A DNA stretch of 26,366 nt from a virus. The notes beneath the pieces are model-generated. The model had not been told where the DNA came from and ran no database searches. It saw only the letters and a program-made list of their open reading frames with translations. The position numbers were made by a program, and so were the translations under genes. The stretch is from the IMG/VR virus record IMGVR_UViG_3300032285_001298, positions 1 through 26,366 of that record; one strand, written 5' to 3'. The stretch's first letter is position 1. Each line of letters opens with the position of its first letter. Shown in pieces: positions 1 to 5,624 of this stretch.

Positions 1-2
1 CC

Positions 3-458
3 GCTAACCCGACTTGCTCTAACACCACGCACAAGTTCAGCCATTGCGATTGCAAGGAACCCCAACCCGAATGGCGAGAGCTTGGCCCTGACGAGGTAAT
101 CTGTGAGGGGGATGAGATGCTATGTGATAAAGGATGGGTTCCTTGCACTCTCGTAGTTGGAATGAAGGTAAGAAGCAATAAGGAACCCCGACCAATCTTC
201 CGAACCCGCCGCACGTTGCCAAATCAGGAACCCCTATTCCCGCCAGTCAACCCCAAGCAAGTCCTCACACCAGAGGAGCGCACCGAGCAGTTAAAGCACA
301 ACAGCGAGCTCGCAAGGCTCAAGGAGATGGTCATGGACGCCGCAAAACGTGGCGACGAAATGGCCTCGCATTGGAAAGAGCGAGCCGAGAAATCCGAATT
401 GATTATTAAACAACTTAACCACCTAGCAAAACAACTATCCAAAGCTAGTAAAACCTAA
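3..458 (+). CDS. Partial early protein with W/GDE domain and C-terminal coiled coil
   Basis: The frame is open from the left edge of the window to the TAA at 456-458, so the gene is cut at its 5' end. An internal ATG at 117 is possible, but the conserved domain begins upstream of it, so I treat the gene as longer. The readable N-terminal part is Cys/His-rich (HCDCKEP), followed by PEWRELGPDEVICEGDE, a short W-x-C/G-containing beta-like stretch and IFRTRRTLP. The same domain order recurs in the C-terminal half of the gene at 1622-2467 (PEWR...GDE...W...RIRTRRPLP). From memory, WREL-x-EVI-x-GDE proteins are common as unnamed phage proteins. The last ~60 residues are charged and helical (SELARLKEMV), probably a coiled coil. 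Function unknown. It heads the visible part of a co-directional block of small genes. Confidence 0.75.
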   Translation, partial: ANPTCSNTTHKFSHCDCKEPQPEWRELGPDEVICEGDEMLCDKGWVPCTLVVGMKVRSNKEPRPIFRTRRTLPNQEPLFPPVNPKQVLTPEERTEQLKHNSELARLKEMVMDAAKRGDEMASHWKERAEKSELIIKQLNHLAKQLSKASKT

Positions 459-476
459 TTACCACTCACAGCTAGT

Positions 477-695
477 ATGAACCACGACATGTTTAAAAAA
501 ACACTAGACGCTTGTGTTGAGTACAGAAAACAGCTCGACGAGAGAACCAACGAGGTCGCAAGGCTCCGTGAGCTTCTGAACCGAGCGATTCATATCAACG
601 AAGAGAAGTGCACCTCATGCCGTTGCGACCATTGCGACACGCTAGAAATGGAGCTTGAGACAATTAAAAGAGAACTCAACCAACTAACCAAATGA
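477..695 (+). CDS. Small coiled-coil protein with Cys cluster
   Basis: A 72-residue product that starts at ATG 477, 18 nt after the previous stop, and overlaps the next gene by ATGA. Residues 1-40 are a charged helix (LDERTNEVARLREL). Then comes a CTSCRCDHC cluster at about residues 45-54 that could bind a metal, and a second helix closes the protein. The EVARLRE segment is encoded by a 21-nt stretch repeated exactly in the gene at 1622-2467. No function can be assigned. A small coiled-coil accessory protein fits the sequence and the context. Confidence 0.72.
   Translation: MNHDMFKKTLDACVEYRKQLDERTNEVARLRELLNRAIHINEEKCTSCRCDHCDTLEMELETIKRELNQLTK
552..572 (+). repeat. 21-nt direct repeat, copy 1 (codes EVARLRE)
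   Basis: This 21-nt stretch occurs identically at 1784-1804 inside a different gene. In both places it is read in the frame giving EVARLRE. The identity includes synonymous positions, which suggests recent duplication or recombination between early genes. Confidence 0.8.
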
Positions 696-1003
696 ACACA
701 CACGAAAACACTAACAACAAACTGACGAAAGCCTACGAAACAGCTATCTACAACCTGTATCTCATCACGCAAAAAGAGAACACGGACTACGACACCTACG
801 ACGGCGCGGTTGTCTGCGCTCCCGACGAAAAGACCGCCCAGAACATGAATCCGCGCACTGGCAAACCGATGACCGATGGAGATTGGGAGTACCCCTACAA
901 CGAATGGGCTTCCGACCCAAAGCGGGTGAAAGTCAAGTTTCTCGGCACAGCCGTACCCTCGTCAAAACAAGGGGTCGTGCTGGCCTCCTACACCTCGGGC
1001 TAA
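692..1003 (+). CDS. Conserved phage protein of unknown function (YDTYDGAVV type)
   Basis: A 103-residue soluble protein whose ATG overlaps the upstream stop (ATGA). After a polar N-terminus it reads YNLYLITQ, then DYDTYDGAVVCAPDEKTA, a proline/tryptophan segment, VKVKFLGTAVP and a terminal GVVLASYTSG. From memory, this order (YDLYL, YDTYD-x-VVVA, LGTA, GVVLASF/YNAG) is a recurrent small phage protein family with no named function; I cannot confirm that here. There is no signal peptide and no membrane segment. The intact length and conserved-looking ends argue that it is a real gene. Confidence 0.82.
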   Translation: MNTHENTNNKLTKAYETAIYNLYLITQKENTDYDTYDGAVVCAPDEKTAQNMNPRTGKPMTDGDWEYPYNEWASDPKRVKVKFLGTAVPSSKQGVVLASYTSG

Positions 1004-1069
1004 CCCGCAAGATTAGAATCTACATCGAAATTCACCCATGAGGGGAATAACCCAACACAAATCAATCAA

Positions 1070-1540
1070 ATGAACCCAGAAACCTACGACCCAAATCCAA
1101 AATCCGCTGACTGCGACTGCAACCATGCTCCTTGTGAACACAAGGTGAAGGCGTGCCCAGTTCGACACCGCATCGAAGAACTGCGATCTTGCCCTGCCTA
1201 TGAAACACACATTGAAGAGCTTGAAGCCCTTGCTTTGAAAGTATTGGAGGACGGAGAGGAACAAATCTCCATGCTCACGGAAGTATTGGAAGATACCGAG
1301 CAAGTCCGCGATAGCTGGTGCGAGGCATACACCAAGGAGCGTGATGCTCACAGAGAAACCTGCAAAAATGCACAAGCTGAAATCGACAAGCTCCACACAG
1401 AAAACATTTGCCTACAAGAACTCATCCAAGAATTCTACGAGTGGTCACGCCGAGACTACCCGACCGAAGCCGAAGTCGGAGAGATGATGGATCGCTACTA
1501 CAACCTACTAAACCATAACCCGAACAATAAACCATCCTAG
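1070..1540 (+). CDS. Hypothetical Cys-rich, coiled-coil protein
   Basis: A 156-residue acidic protein. The first ~35 residues hold CDCNHAPCEHKVKACPVRH, which could bind a metal. The rest is mostly helical and charged (IEELEALALKVLEDGEEQ), typical of a long coiled coil. There is a 66-nt gap to the previous gene and no clear Shine-Dalgarno motif. I do not recognise the family. It resembles its neighbours in architecture (Cys cluster plus coil), so it may belong to the same shuffled early set. Confidence 0.72.
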   Translation: MNPETYDPNPKSADCDCNHAPCEHKVKACPVRHRIEELRSCPAYETHIEELEALALKVLEDGEEQISMLTEVLEDTEQVRDSWCEAYTKERDAHRETCKNAQAEIDKLHTENICLQELIQEFYEWSRRDYPTEAEVGEMMDRYYNLLNHNPNNKPS

Positions 1541-1559
1541 TTTACTGAAACACCACAAG

Positions 1560-1575
1560 TTTACTCACCAGTAAA
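1560..1575. other. Small perfect hairpin in an 81-nt intergenic gap
   Basis: TTTACT-CACC-AGTAAA forms a 6-bp perfect stem with a 4-nt loop between the genes ending at 1540 and starting at 1622. The octamer agtttact also occurs at 1539-1546 and again at 1558-1565. It could be a weak terminator, an operator or an mRNA processing element. There is no T-run after it, so it is not a canonical terminator. Confidence 0.3.
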
Positions 1576-1621
1576 AAGCCACACAATTAATAAAAACATC
1601 AACACCGCATTTAATAATAAT

Positions 1622-2467
1622 ATGAACCCCGACACCACACCAACTTACGCCAATCTAACTATTGCCAAGATAGAACGCGAACTGACCGAGAAAACCAACG
1701 AGGCTTCCAACTGGCATCAGCACTACCGGGATGAACGGAAGACTGCCCAAAGCTGGAAAGAGTGGGGATTCAAGCAACAAGATGAGGTCGCAAGGCTCCG
1801 TGAGGTATGCGAATGGGCTGCTGATATGATGGATGGTATCAGCCCTGCAAGGGGTCAAGAAATCCGAGATGCACTAGCCCGACTCGCCCCCGCGCCAGAG
1901 GAGTCCGTGAGCGAGGGAACCCGCATCGCAGCCGAAGCGAGAGATGCCTGCAATTCACTGACCGAGGAGGAGCGCAAAAGATACGCCTCCCTCGCCGAAG
2001 ATGTGCTGAAGCTCCACAAGCCGGACACGGAAGGCGTGGCGGGTCTTTATTCCCAGCGAATGGTGGTTTGCCCTGTCTGCGGCAACAAGAGATGCCCAAA
2101 AGCAAACGATCACCGCGCCGCCTGCACAAACTCCAACGAGCCAGGGCAAGTGGCTGAGTTGGCGCAACCCGCTCCCGAATGGCGCATCCGTGACATAGGA
2201 GAAACCATTGAAATCGGAGACGAGCAACACAACGGGTGGGAATGGCTAGCCTGTGTAGGCTTCCAGATTGGCCAACCCGTTACATGCAGAGAAATTCGCA
2301 TCCGCACCCGCCGCCCGTTGCCTGTGCAGGAGGAGATGCCGCTGGAGAAGGAACTAGACTACCTGACCCGCCCATCATTCCACGCATCCGACATTCACAA
2401 TCACGCTCTCATCGTGGAGTGCCTCCGCTACCTCCGAGACGAGATCCAGAAGCTAAAACAGAAATGA
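1622..2467 (+). CDS. Modular early protein: coiled coil, Cys motif, W/GDE domain
   Basis: A 281-residue protein with three recognisable parts. Residues 1-65 are a charged coil containing DEVARLREV. Around residues 150-175 lies CPVCGNKRCPKANDH followed by ACTNSNEPGQ; from memory this motif is frequent in phage early proteins and resembles a metal-binding site. Residues ~185-235 are the W/GDE domain (PEWRIRDIGETIEIGDE, then RIRTRRPLP), paralogous to the partial gene at the left edge. A C-terminal helix follows. Its start follows an AT-rich 81-nt gap, one of the larger gaps in the plus-strand block, so it may head its own transcript (inference). Function unknown. Confidence 0.8.
   Translation: MNPDTTPTYANLTIAKIERELTEKTNEASNWHQHYRDERKTAQSWKEWGFKQQDEVARLREVCEWAADMMDGISPARGQEIRDALARLAPAPEESVSEGTRIAAEARDACNSLTEEERKRYASLAEDVLKLHKPDTEGVAGLYSQRMVVCPVCGNKRCPKANDHRAACTNSNEPGQVAELAQPAPEWRIRDIGETIEIGDEQHNGWEWLACVGFQIGQPVTCREIRIRTRRPLPVQEEMPLEKELDYLTRPSFHASDIHNHALIVECLRYLRDEIQKLKQK
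1784..1804 (+). repeat. 21-nt direct repeat, copy 2 (codes EVARLRE)
   Basis: Exact copy of 552-572, about 1.2 kb downstream, in the same coding frame sense. Confidence 0.8.
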
Positions 2468-2802
2468 GATTCAAGGCCAAGGCAAACATGACTAGGCGAG
2501 TTGCTGGTCAGATGAACAAAACCGAGCAAGCCTATGCCGCCCTGCTAGAAGAACGGAAGAAAGCTGGAGAGATCCATCACTACCAGTTTGAAGCTGCAAA
2601 ATTAAGACTTGCAGACAACACAAGCTATTGCCCTGACTTTATGGTAGTAGATAAAGATGGATATATTGAATGGCATGAAGTAAAGGGGTTTTGGCATCAG
2701 GCTGGAAGAATTAAAATTAAAGTAGCCGCAGATATTCACCCATATTTTCGATTCGTTGCTGTCCAATACAAGAAAAAGCAATGGTCATACGAGGAGTTTT
2801 AA
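2464..2802 (+). CDS. PD-(D/E)XK nuclease-like protein (DUF1064-like)
   Basis: A 112-residue protein. The frame is open further upstream, but the ATG at 2464 overlaps the previous stop as ATGA, the pattern used repeatedly here, so I chose it. The core reads NKTEQAYAALLEERK, then HHYQFEAAKLRLADNTSYCPDFMVVDKDGYIEWHEVKG. The PDFMV and E-W-HEVKG elements fit the PD-(D/E)XK nuclease signature (D in PDF, E-x-K in EVKG), and the layout resembles small phage DUF1064-type proteins. Likely role: DNA cleavage in recombination or replication (inference from family). Local sequence becomes more AT-rich from about this gene onward. Confidence 0.8.
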   Translation: MRFKAKANMTRRVAGQMNKTEQAYAALLEERKKAGEIHHYQFEAAKLRLADNTSYCPDFMVVDKDGYIEWHEVKGFWHQAGRIKIKVAADIHPYFRFVAVQYKKKQWSYEEF

Positions 2803-2803
2803 C

Positions 2804-3223
2804 ATGAGTGAAGAAGAAGACAAAGATTGCTGTCCTTGCTGTGGACGACCATACAAACTAACAAGGACTCGCAAAAAGTCAGAACCAAAGCCCACAGATG
2901 AGGAATGGATGGCATCACTCAAGGATCTCTATCCCTGGGCTGATGTTCCTACCGAGTTGAAGCGTATGGAGGCTTGGCTATCCATCAATCCTCGTCGCCA
3001 GAAGACCAAAAGATTCATCATCAACTGGCTGAATAAAGTTGAAAAGCCATTGAGCATTCAGATACAAAAGCCAACCATAAACAAGGTGCTTCCCAAAGTT
3101 GATGAAGATCATTATCGGGCATGGAAGACAGCAGAAGGATACCCTCCTGCAATCATACCAAGCCTGTTCAAAGATGATCCTGCATTCATCCAGAAGAAGT
3201 ATCTAGCAACCACAAAACCATGA
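2804..3223 (+). CDS. Probable replication-associated protein with Cys motif
   Basis: The start at ATG 2804 is preceded by GAGGAG (2791-2796) at good spacing and follows the previous stop by 1 nt; the upstream in-frame ATG at 2756 lies inside the previous gene. The 139-residue product begins with an acidic stretch and CCPCCGRPY, a possible metal knuckle. It continues with a helical domain, MEAWLSINPRRQKTKRFIINWLNK. That segment resembles the C-terminal end of many phage replication initiator/helicase-loader proteins (AWLxANPxxRKT..fi.nWL). A role in replication or DNA binding is inference; no helicase or primase domain is present. Confidence 0.72.
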   Translation: MSEEEDKDCCPCCGRPYKLTRTRKKSEPKPTDEEWMASLKDLYPWADVPTELKRMEAWLSINPRRQKTKRFIINWLNKVEKPLSIQIQKPTINKVLPKVDEDHYRAWKTAEGYPPAIIPSLFKDDPAFIQKKYLATTKP

Positions 3224-3378
3224 ACCTAGAAGAACAAGAAATCGAACGCCTCCGCACCCAGATCATCTATCTGCAAGAGGTACTGAAAAAGATCGTGGAA
3301 CTAAATAGCATGGGAAAATCCTTGCGAGTACATGATCTATGCAAGGATGCCCTAGAGAGACTTAATCCCTATGAGTGA
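3220..3378 (+). CDS. Small helical protein, 52 aa
   Basis: A short gene with ATGA overlap onto the upstream stop. The product starts MNLEEQEIERLRTQIIYLQE and is predicted helical or coiled-coil with one Cys. It ends at TGA 3376-3378, and the next small gene starts inside its last codons. The tight overlaps on both sides are the main evidence that it is real. Function unknown. Confidence 0.65.
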   Translation: MNLEEQEIERLRTQIIYLQEVLKKIVELNSMGKSLRVHDLCKDALERLNPYE

Positions 3379-3541
3379 GGAACGCACCATGCAGGAGAAG
3401 CTAGACCTTTCCAATGATCAGCGTGATCGTGCTATAGCCATAGCTGACGGCATGATGGCATGGGAGACTCCTGCACAGGCAAGGCAGTCATCCAAAGATC
3501 TATCAGCACTTAAAAAAGAGATCAATGAAAAGCAGGATTGA
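3371..3541 (+). CDS. Small hypothetical protein, 56 aa
   Basis: Starts at ATG 3371, overlapping the previous gene by 8 nt, and ends at TGA 3539-3541, inside the start of the next gene. The product starts MSEERTMQEKLDLSNDQRDR and is hydrophilic and mostly helical, with one Trp. A second in-frame ATG at 3389 is possible. Family not recognised; supported by gene packing only. Confidence 0.6.
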   Translation: MSEERTMQEKLDLSNDQRDRAIAIADGMMAWETPAQARQSSKDLSALKKEINEKQD

Positions 3542-3818
3542 CTCCATCTTAAACGAGATCGGACTTGAGACTCCCGATTTGCCTCCGATTAACAAGCGAG
3601 AGGCATTAGAAATGGGCATGATTCAAGGCAGAGAGAAGCCAAAGATATGCGAGGGATGCGGAAAGAGTGCCTACGCCTCACGCTCCAAATGCGATCAAGC
3701 GGCAAAGTCTCGACTCAAACAGGGCAACGCAGGAACGGATTTCTTGCGGAGTTATGAATGCGACATTGTGCCAGGGAATTGGCATTTATCTTCAAGTCAC
3801 AACAAACTAAACAAATGA
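3525..3818 (+). CDS. Small Cys-motif protein with WHLSS end
   Basis: A 97-residue protein whose ATG lies 17 nt inside the previous gene. After a helical N-terminus it has CEGCGKSAYASRSKC, a Lys-rich stretch, YECD and NWHLSS. From memory, a CxxCGK...Y.C....WHL(T/S)S pattern is typical of small phage zinc-ribbon-like proteins. Four Cys (CxxC...C...C) could bind Zn. Role unknown, probably nucleic-acid related (inference). It overlaps the next gene by ATGA. Confidence 0.7.
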   Translation: MKSRIDSILNEIGLETPDLPPINKREALEMGMIQGREKPKICEGCGKSAYASRSKCDQAAKSRLKQGNAGTDFLRSYECDIVPGNWHLSSSHNKLNK

Positions 3819-4027
3819 ACCAACTACAAGCCTTAACGATGCTGACGCTCATGCATACAGCACCCATGCAACCACAGACTTATTATGTGGCAAATCTATC
3901 CGAGAACGATGGAGCCAATTGTGGATCATACTACATGGTTTTCCCACAGAACCAAGTAATGCCACAGCAATATGCACCTATAACGCCATGCGTTATGGAT
4001 GAGCATGAAGGTTATTCGGAGGAATAA
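3815..4027 (+). CDS. Small hypothetical protein, 70 aa
   Basis: Start at ATG 3815 chosen because it overlaps the previous stop (ATGA); the longer frame from 3758 runs inside the previous gene. The product is Met/Gln-rich (MNQLQALTMLTLMHTAPMQP) with an acidic end (MDEHEGYSEE). The codons near its stop carry the GGAGG that serves the following methyltransferase, and its TAA overlaps that gene's ATG. Family not recognised. Confidence 0.65.
   Translation: MNQLQALTMLTLMHTAPMQPQTYYVANLSENDGANCGSYYMVFPQNQVMPQQYAPITPCVMDEHEGYSEE
4018..4022 (+). promoter_or_regulatory. Shared Shine-Dalgarno GGAGG for two overlapping starts
   Basis: GGAGG lies 4 nt before ATG 4027 (methyltransferase) and 8 nt before ATG 4031 (overlapping frame). 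The sequence reads ATGAATG, so two starts four bases apart share one site. The 8-nt spacing is closer to the usual optimum than the 4-nt spacing. Confidence 0.7.
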
Positions 4028-4905
4028 TGAATGAGCTACACTTATTTGCTGGAGTCGGGGGAGGAATACTCGGCGGGATGCTTCTCGGACATACCACAGT
4101 ATGTGCTGTTGAGCTTGAACCTTATTGCCGTCGAGTCTTGCTCCAGCGGCAACGAGAAGGCTGGCTTCCAAGATTTCCAATCTGGGACGATGTTACCACT
4201 TTTGATGGAAAGCCCTGGAGGGGAAAAGTTGACATTGTTGCAGGAGGATTCCCTTGCCAAGACATCTCTTCAGCAGGAAAGGGAGAAGGAATTACAGGCG
4301 AAAGAAGCGGTCTTTGGAAAGAAATGTCGAGAATCATTTGTGAGGTTCGACCCAGATACGCTTTCGTGGAAAACTCACCAATGCTCACTTCTAGAGGATT
4401 GGGAATCGTTCTCGGAGACTTGGCCTCAATGGGGTATAATGCAAGATGGGGAGTGTTGGGAGCCGACAATCTTTTTGCCCCACATTCTAGAAAGCGAATT
4501 TGGATTGTTAGTGAATTGCGGGGGGGGGGGGGCCACAATATGGCCAACTCCAACAGCCTGTATGAGCAAGGGAACCAATGTGAATGCCCTAACAAGAAAG
4601 AATGGAAGGAGCAGGGAGAGGGATCGTCTAGACCATGCTGTCCTTCATATGATGGTGTTTCCTACACCCCAAGCAAGCGATCACAAAGATCGAGGTCATG
4701 TTGGTTCTCTTTCGATCCAGCGGAGATTGGAGAAGGGAAAGCAAATCAACCTCTCAATGACAGTATCAAAGAAACATGGGGCATTGAATCCAGAGTGGGT
4801 AGAGTGGCTCATGGCATTCCCAATAGGGTGGACAGACTCAAAGCCCTTGGAAACGCCCAGGTTCCAATCGTGGCGGCAACAGCATTCAAAATCTTAAAAC
4901 CATGA
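4027..4905 (+). CDS. C5 cytosine DNA methyltransferase (Dcm-type)
   Basis: A 292-residue enzyme expected to transfer a methyl group from S-adenosylmethionine to C5 of cytosine. Visible motifs: motif I FAGVGGG (residues 7-13); motif IV GGFPCQ (73-78) with catalytic Cys77; motif VI ENS (115-117); motif VIII-like RKRIWIV (155-161); and motif X, RLKALGNAQVP, about 25 residues from the end. The target-recognition region is short and low-complexity. It begins with four Gly encoded by a 13-G tract and continues MANSNS. The target site cannot be read from sequence. A likely role is protection from host restriction, or epigenetic control. Its ATG overlaps the upstream TAA, and its stop overlaps the next ATG. 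The whole gene is overlapped by another long frame. Confidence 0.95.
   Translation: MNELHLFAGVGGGILGGMLLGHTTVCAVELEPYCRRVLLQRQREGWLPRFPIWDDVTTFDGKPWRGKVDIVAGGFPCQDISSAGKGEGITGERSGLWKEMSRIICEVRPRYAFVENSPMLTSRGLGIVLGDLASMGYNARWGVLGADNLFAPHSRKRIWIVSELRGGGGHNMANSNSLYEQGNQCECPNKKEWKEQGEGSSRPCCPSYDGVSYTPSKRSQRSRSCWFSFDPAEIGEGKANQPLNDSIKETWGIESRVGRVAHGIPNRVDRLKALGNAQVPIVAATAFKILKP
4031..4897 (+). CDS. Overlapping +1-frame ORF with WPTP / WVEWLM-x-FPIGWTD motifs
   Basis: A 288-codon frame runs uninterrupted inside the methyltransferase gene, starting 4 nt after its ATG and ending 8 nt before its stop. It is not random text. Residues ~100-145 read SFVRFDPDTLSWKT...SLLEDW...FSETWPQWGIMQDGECW; then WPTPTA (171-176), FPTPQASDHKDRG (210-222) and ALNPEWVEWLMAFPIGWTD (251-269). 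From memory, this motif series is widespread in phage and bacterial proteins, both stand-alone and as the C-terminal half of C5 methyltransferases, where GFPxGW resembles motif IX. The first ~95 residues are less recognisable. The ORF may be a true overprinted gene, or the alternative C-terminal half reached by slippage at the G tract. Function unknown. Confidence 0.65.
   Translation: MSYTYLLESGEEYSAGCFSDIPQYVLLSLNLIAVESCSSGNEKAGFQDFQSGTMLPLLMESPGGEKLTLLQEDSLAKTSLQQEREKELQAKEAVFGKKCRESFVRFDPDTLSWKTHQCSLLEDWESFSETWPQWGIMQDGECWEPTIFLPHILESEFGLLVNCGGGGATIWPTPTACMSKGTNVNALTRKNGRSRERDRLDHAVLHMMVFPTPQASDHKDRGHVGSLSIQRRLEKGKQINLSMTVSKKHGALNPEWVEWLMAFPIGWTDSKPLETPRFQSWRQQHSKS
4520..4532 (+). repeat. 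Homopolymeric G13 tract inside methyltransferase gene
   Basis: Thirteen consecutive G lie just after the motif VIII region of the methyltransferase. In the 4027 frame they code for Gly, and also Gly in the 4031 frame. Loss of one G would join the catalytic half to the WPTP...GWTD frame, ending at 4897. Gain of one G would join the N-terminus of the 4031 frame to the motif X frame. Such tracts are classical phase-variation sites but are also prone to sequencing error. Confidence 0.85.
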
Positions 4906-5624
4906 TCATCACGGCACAGCCGTTTTTAAACGAGGTAGAACGCCTTTTAATCAAGTTTGAAACCCTCAAGGGTGCTGTAGATTTGCACATTGTAGCTGAA
5001 TCGCCAGTAACTTTTACTGGAGTAAACAAGGCTATGCATTTCAAGCTGAACCAGCATCTCTTCAAGGATTATCCTGTTCACTATATTGATCTATCCGATC
5101 TACCAGAGAGCAGGGCAATGAAAGCCGATCCTTGGGCAATGGAAGAGGCGCAGAGACAGGCAACGCTGAAGGAGATCAAGAAGATTGATCCAGAGATTGT
5201 GATCTTTGGTGATGCTGACGAGACACCCAAGCCAGAAGTCATAGAGAAGTTCCGTAGTCTGAATTGCCATACCGCAAATCTGGAGATGGATATGCTCCTG
5301 TTCTACTTCAACAGGATTGATTCTACCCCTTGGAGATACCAGCGTATTTGCAAGTTCCAAGGCAGGGTATGTGACCGAGGTAACTGGAACCATCCCATGA
5401 TTACCGATGCAGGATGGCACTTCCAGTACATGGGGGGAAAGCAGACGCTACTGGATAAGGTGAACTCCTCTAGTCATGCTATGGAAGTAGGAGGAAGAAA
5501 CTTCTACCAAGCAGTTAGCCGAGGCGAGAAGCCTGGTCTTGAAGCGTGTTCCGAGTATCCAGAGGAGAAGCTACCAGCGTATGTCCGAGAGAATCGGGAA
5601 CGCTTTAGCGAATGGTTCGCTTAA
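4902..5624 (+). CDS. GT17-like glycosyltransferase
   Basis: A 240-residue protein resembling glycosyltransferase family 17 (beta-1,4-mannosyl-glycoprotein N-acetylglucosaminyltransferase-like) proteins found in phages and bacteria. Visible features: FLNEVERLLIKFETLKGAVD near the N-terminus, VAESPVTFTG, HYIDLSDLP, W-x-x-EEAQRQ and then IFGDADETPKPEV (residues ~101-113), where DADE is the presumed metal/nucleotide-sugar site. C-terminal aromatic motifs include WHFQYMGGKQ. Cytoplasmic; no signal peptide. The acceptor is unknown: modified DNA, virion protein or host glycan are all possible. Its ATG overlaps the methyltransferase stop, implying co-translation, and its 3' end overlaps the convergent gene by 20 nt. 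Confidence 0.85.
   Translation: MIITAQPFLNEVERLLIKFETLKGAVDLHIVAESPVTFTGVNKAMHFKLNQHLFKDYPVHYIDLSDLPESRAMKADPWAMEEAQRQATLKEIKKIDPEIVIFGDADETPKPEVIEKFRSLNCHTANLEMDMLLFYFNRIDSTPWRYQRICKFQGRVCDRGNWNHPMITDAGWHFQYMGGKQTLLDKVNSSSHAMEVGGRNFYQAVSRGEKPGLEACSEYPEEKLPAYVRENRERFSEWFA

Noticed and set aside
2236-2463. 76-codon upstream extension of the nuclease-like gene
   Set aside because: It lies wholly inside the 1622-2467 gene, is Pro/Arg-rich shadow text, and the ATGA-coupled ATG at 2464 fits the local pattern.
4122-4595. 157-codon ORF on the minus strand inside the methyltransferase
   Set aside because: No recognisable motifs. It is antisense to two frames already under apparent constraint and has no supporting start context.
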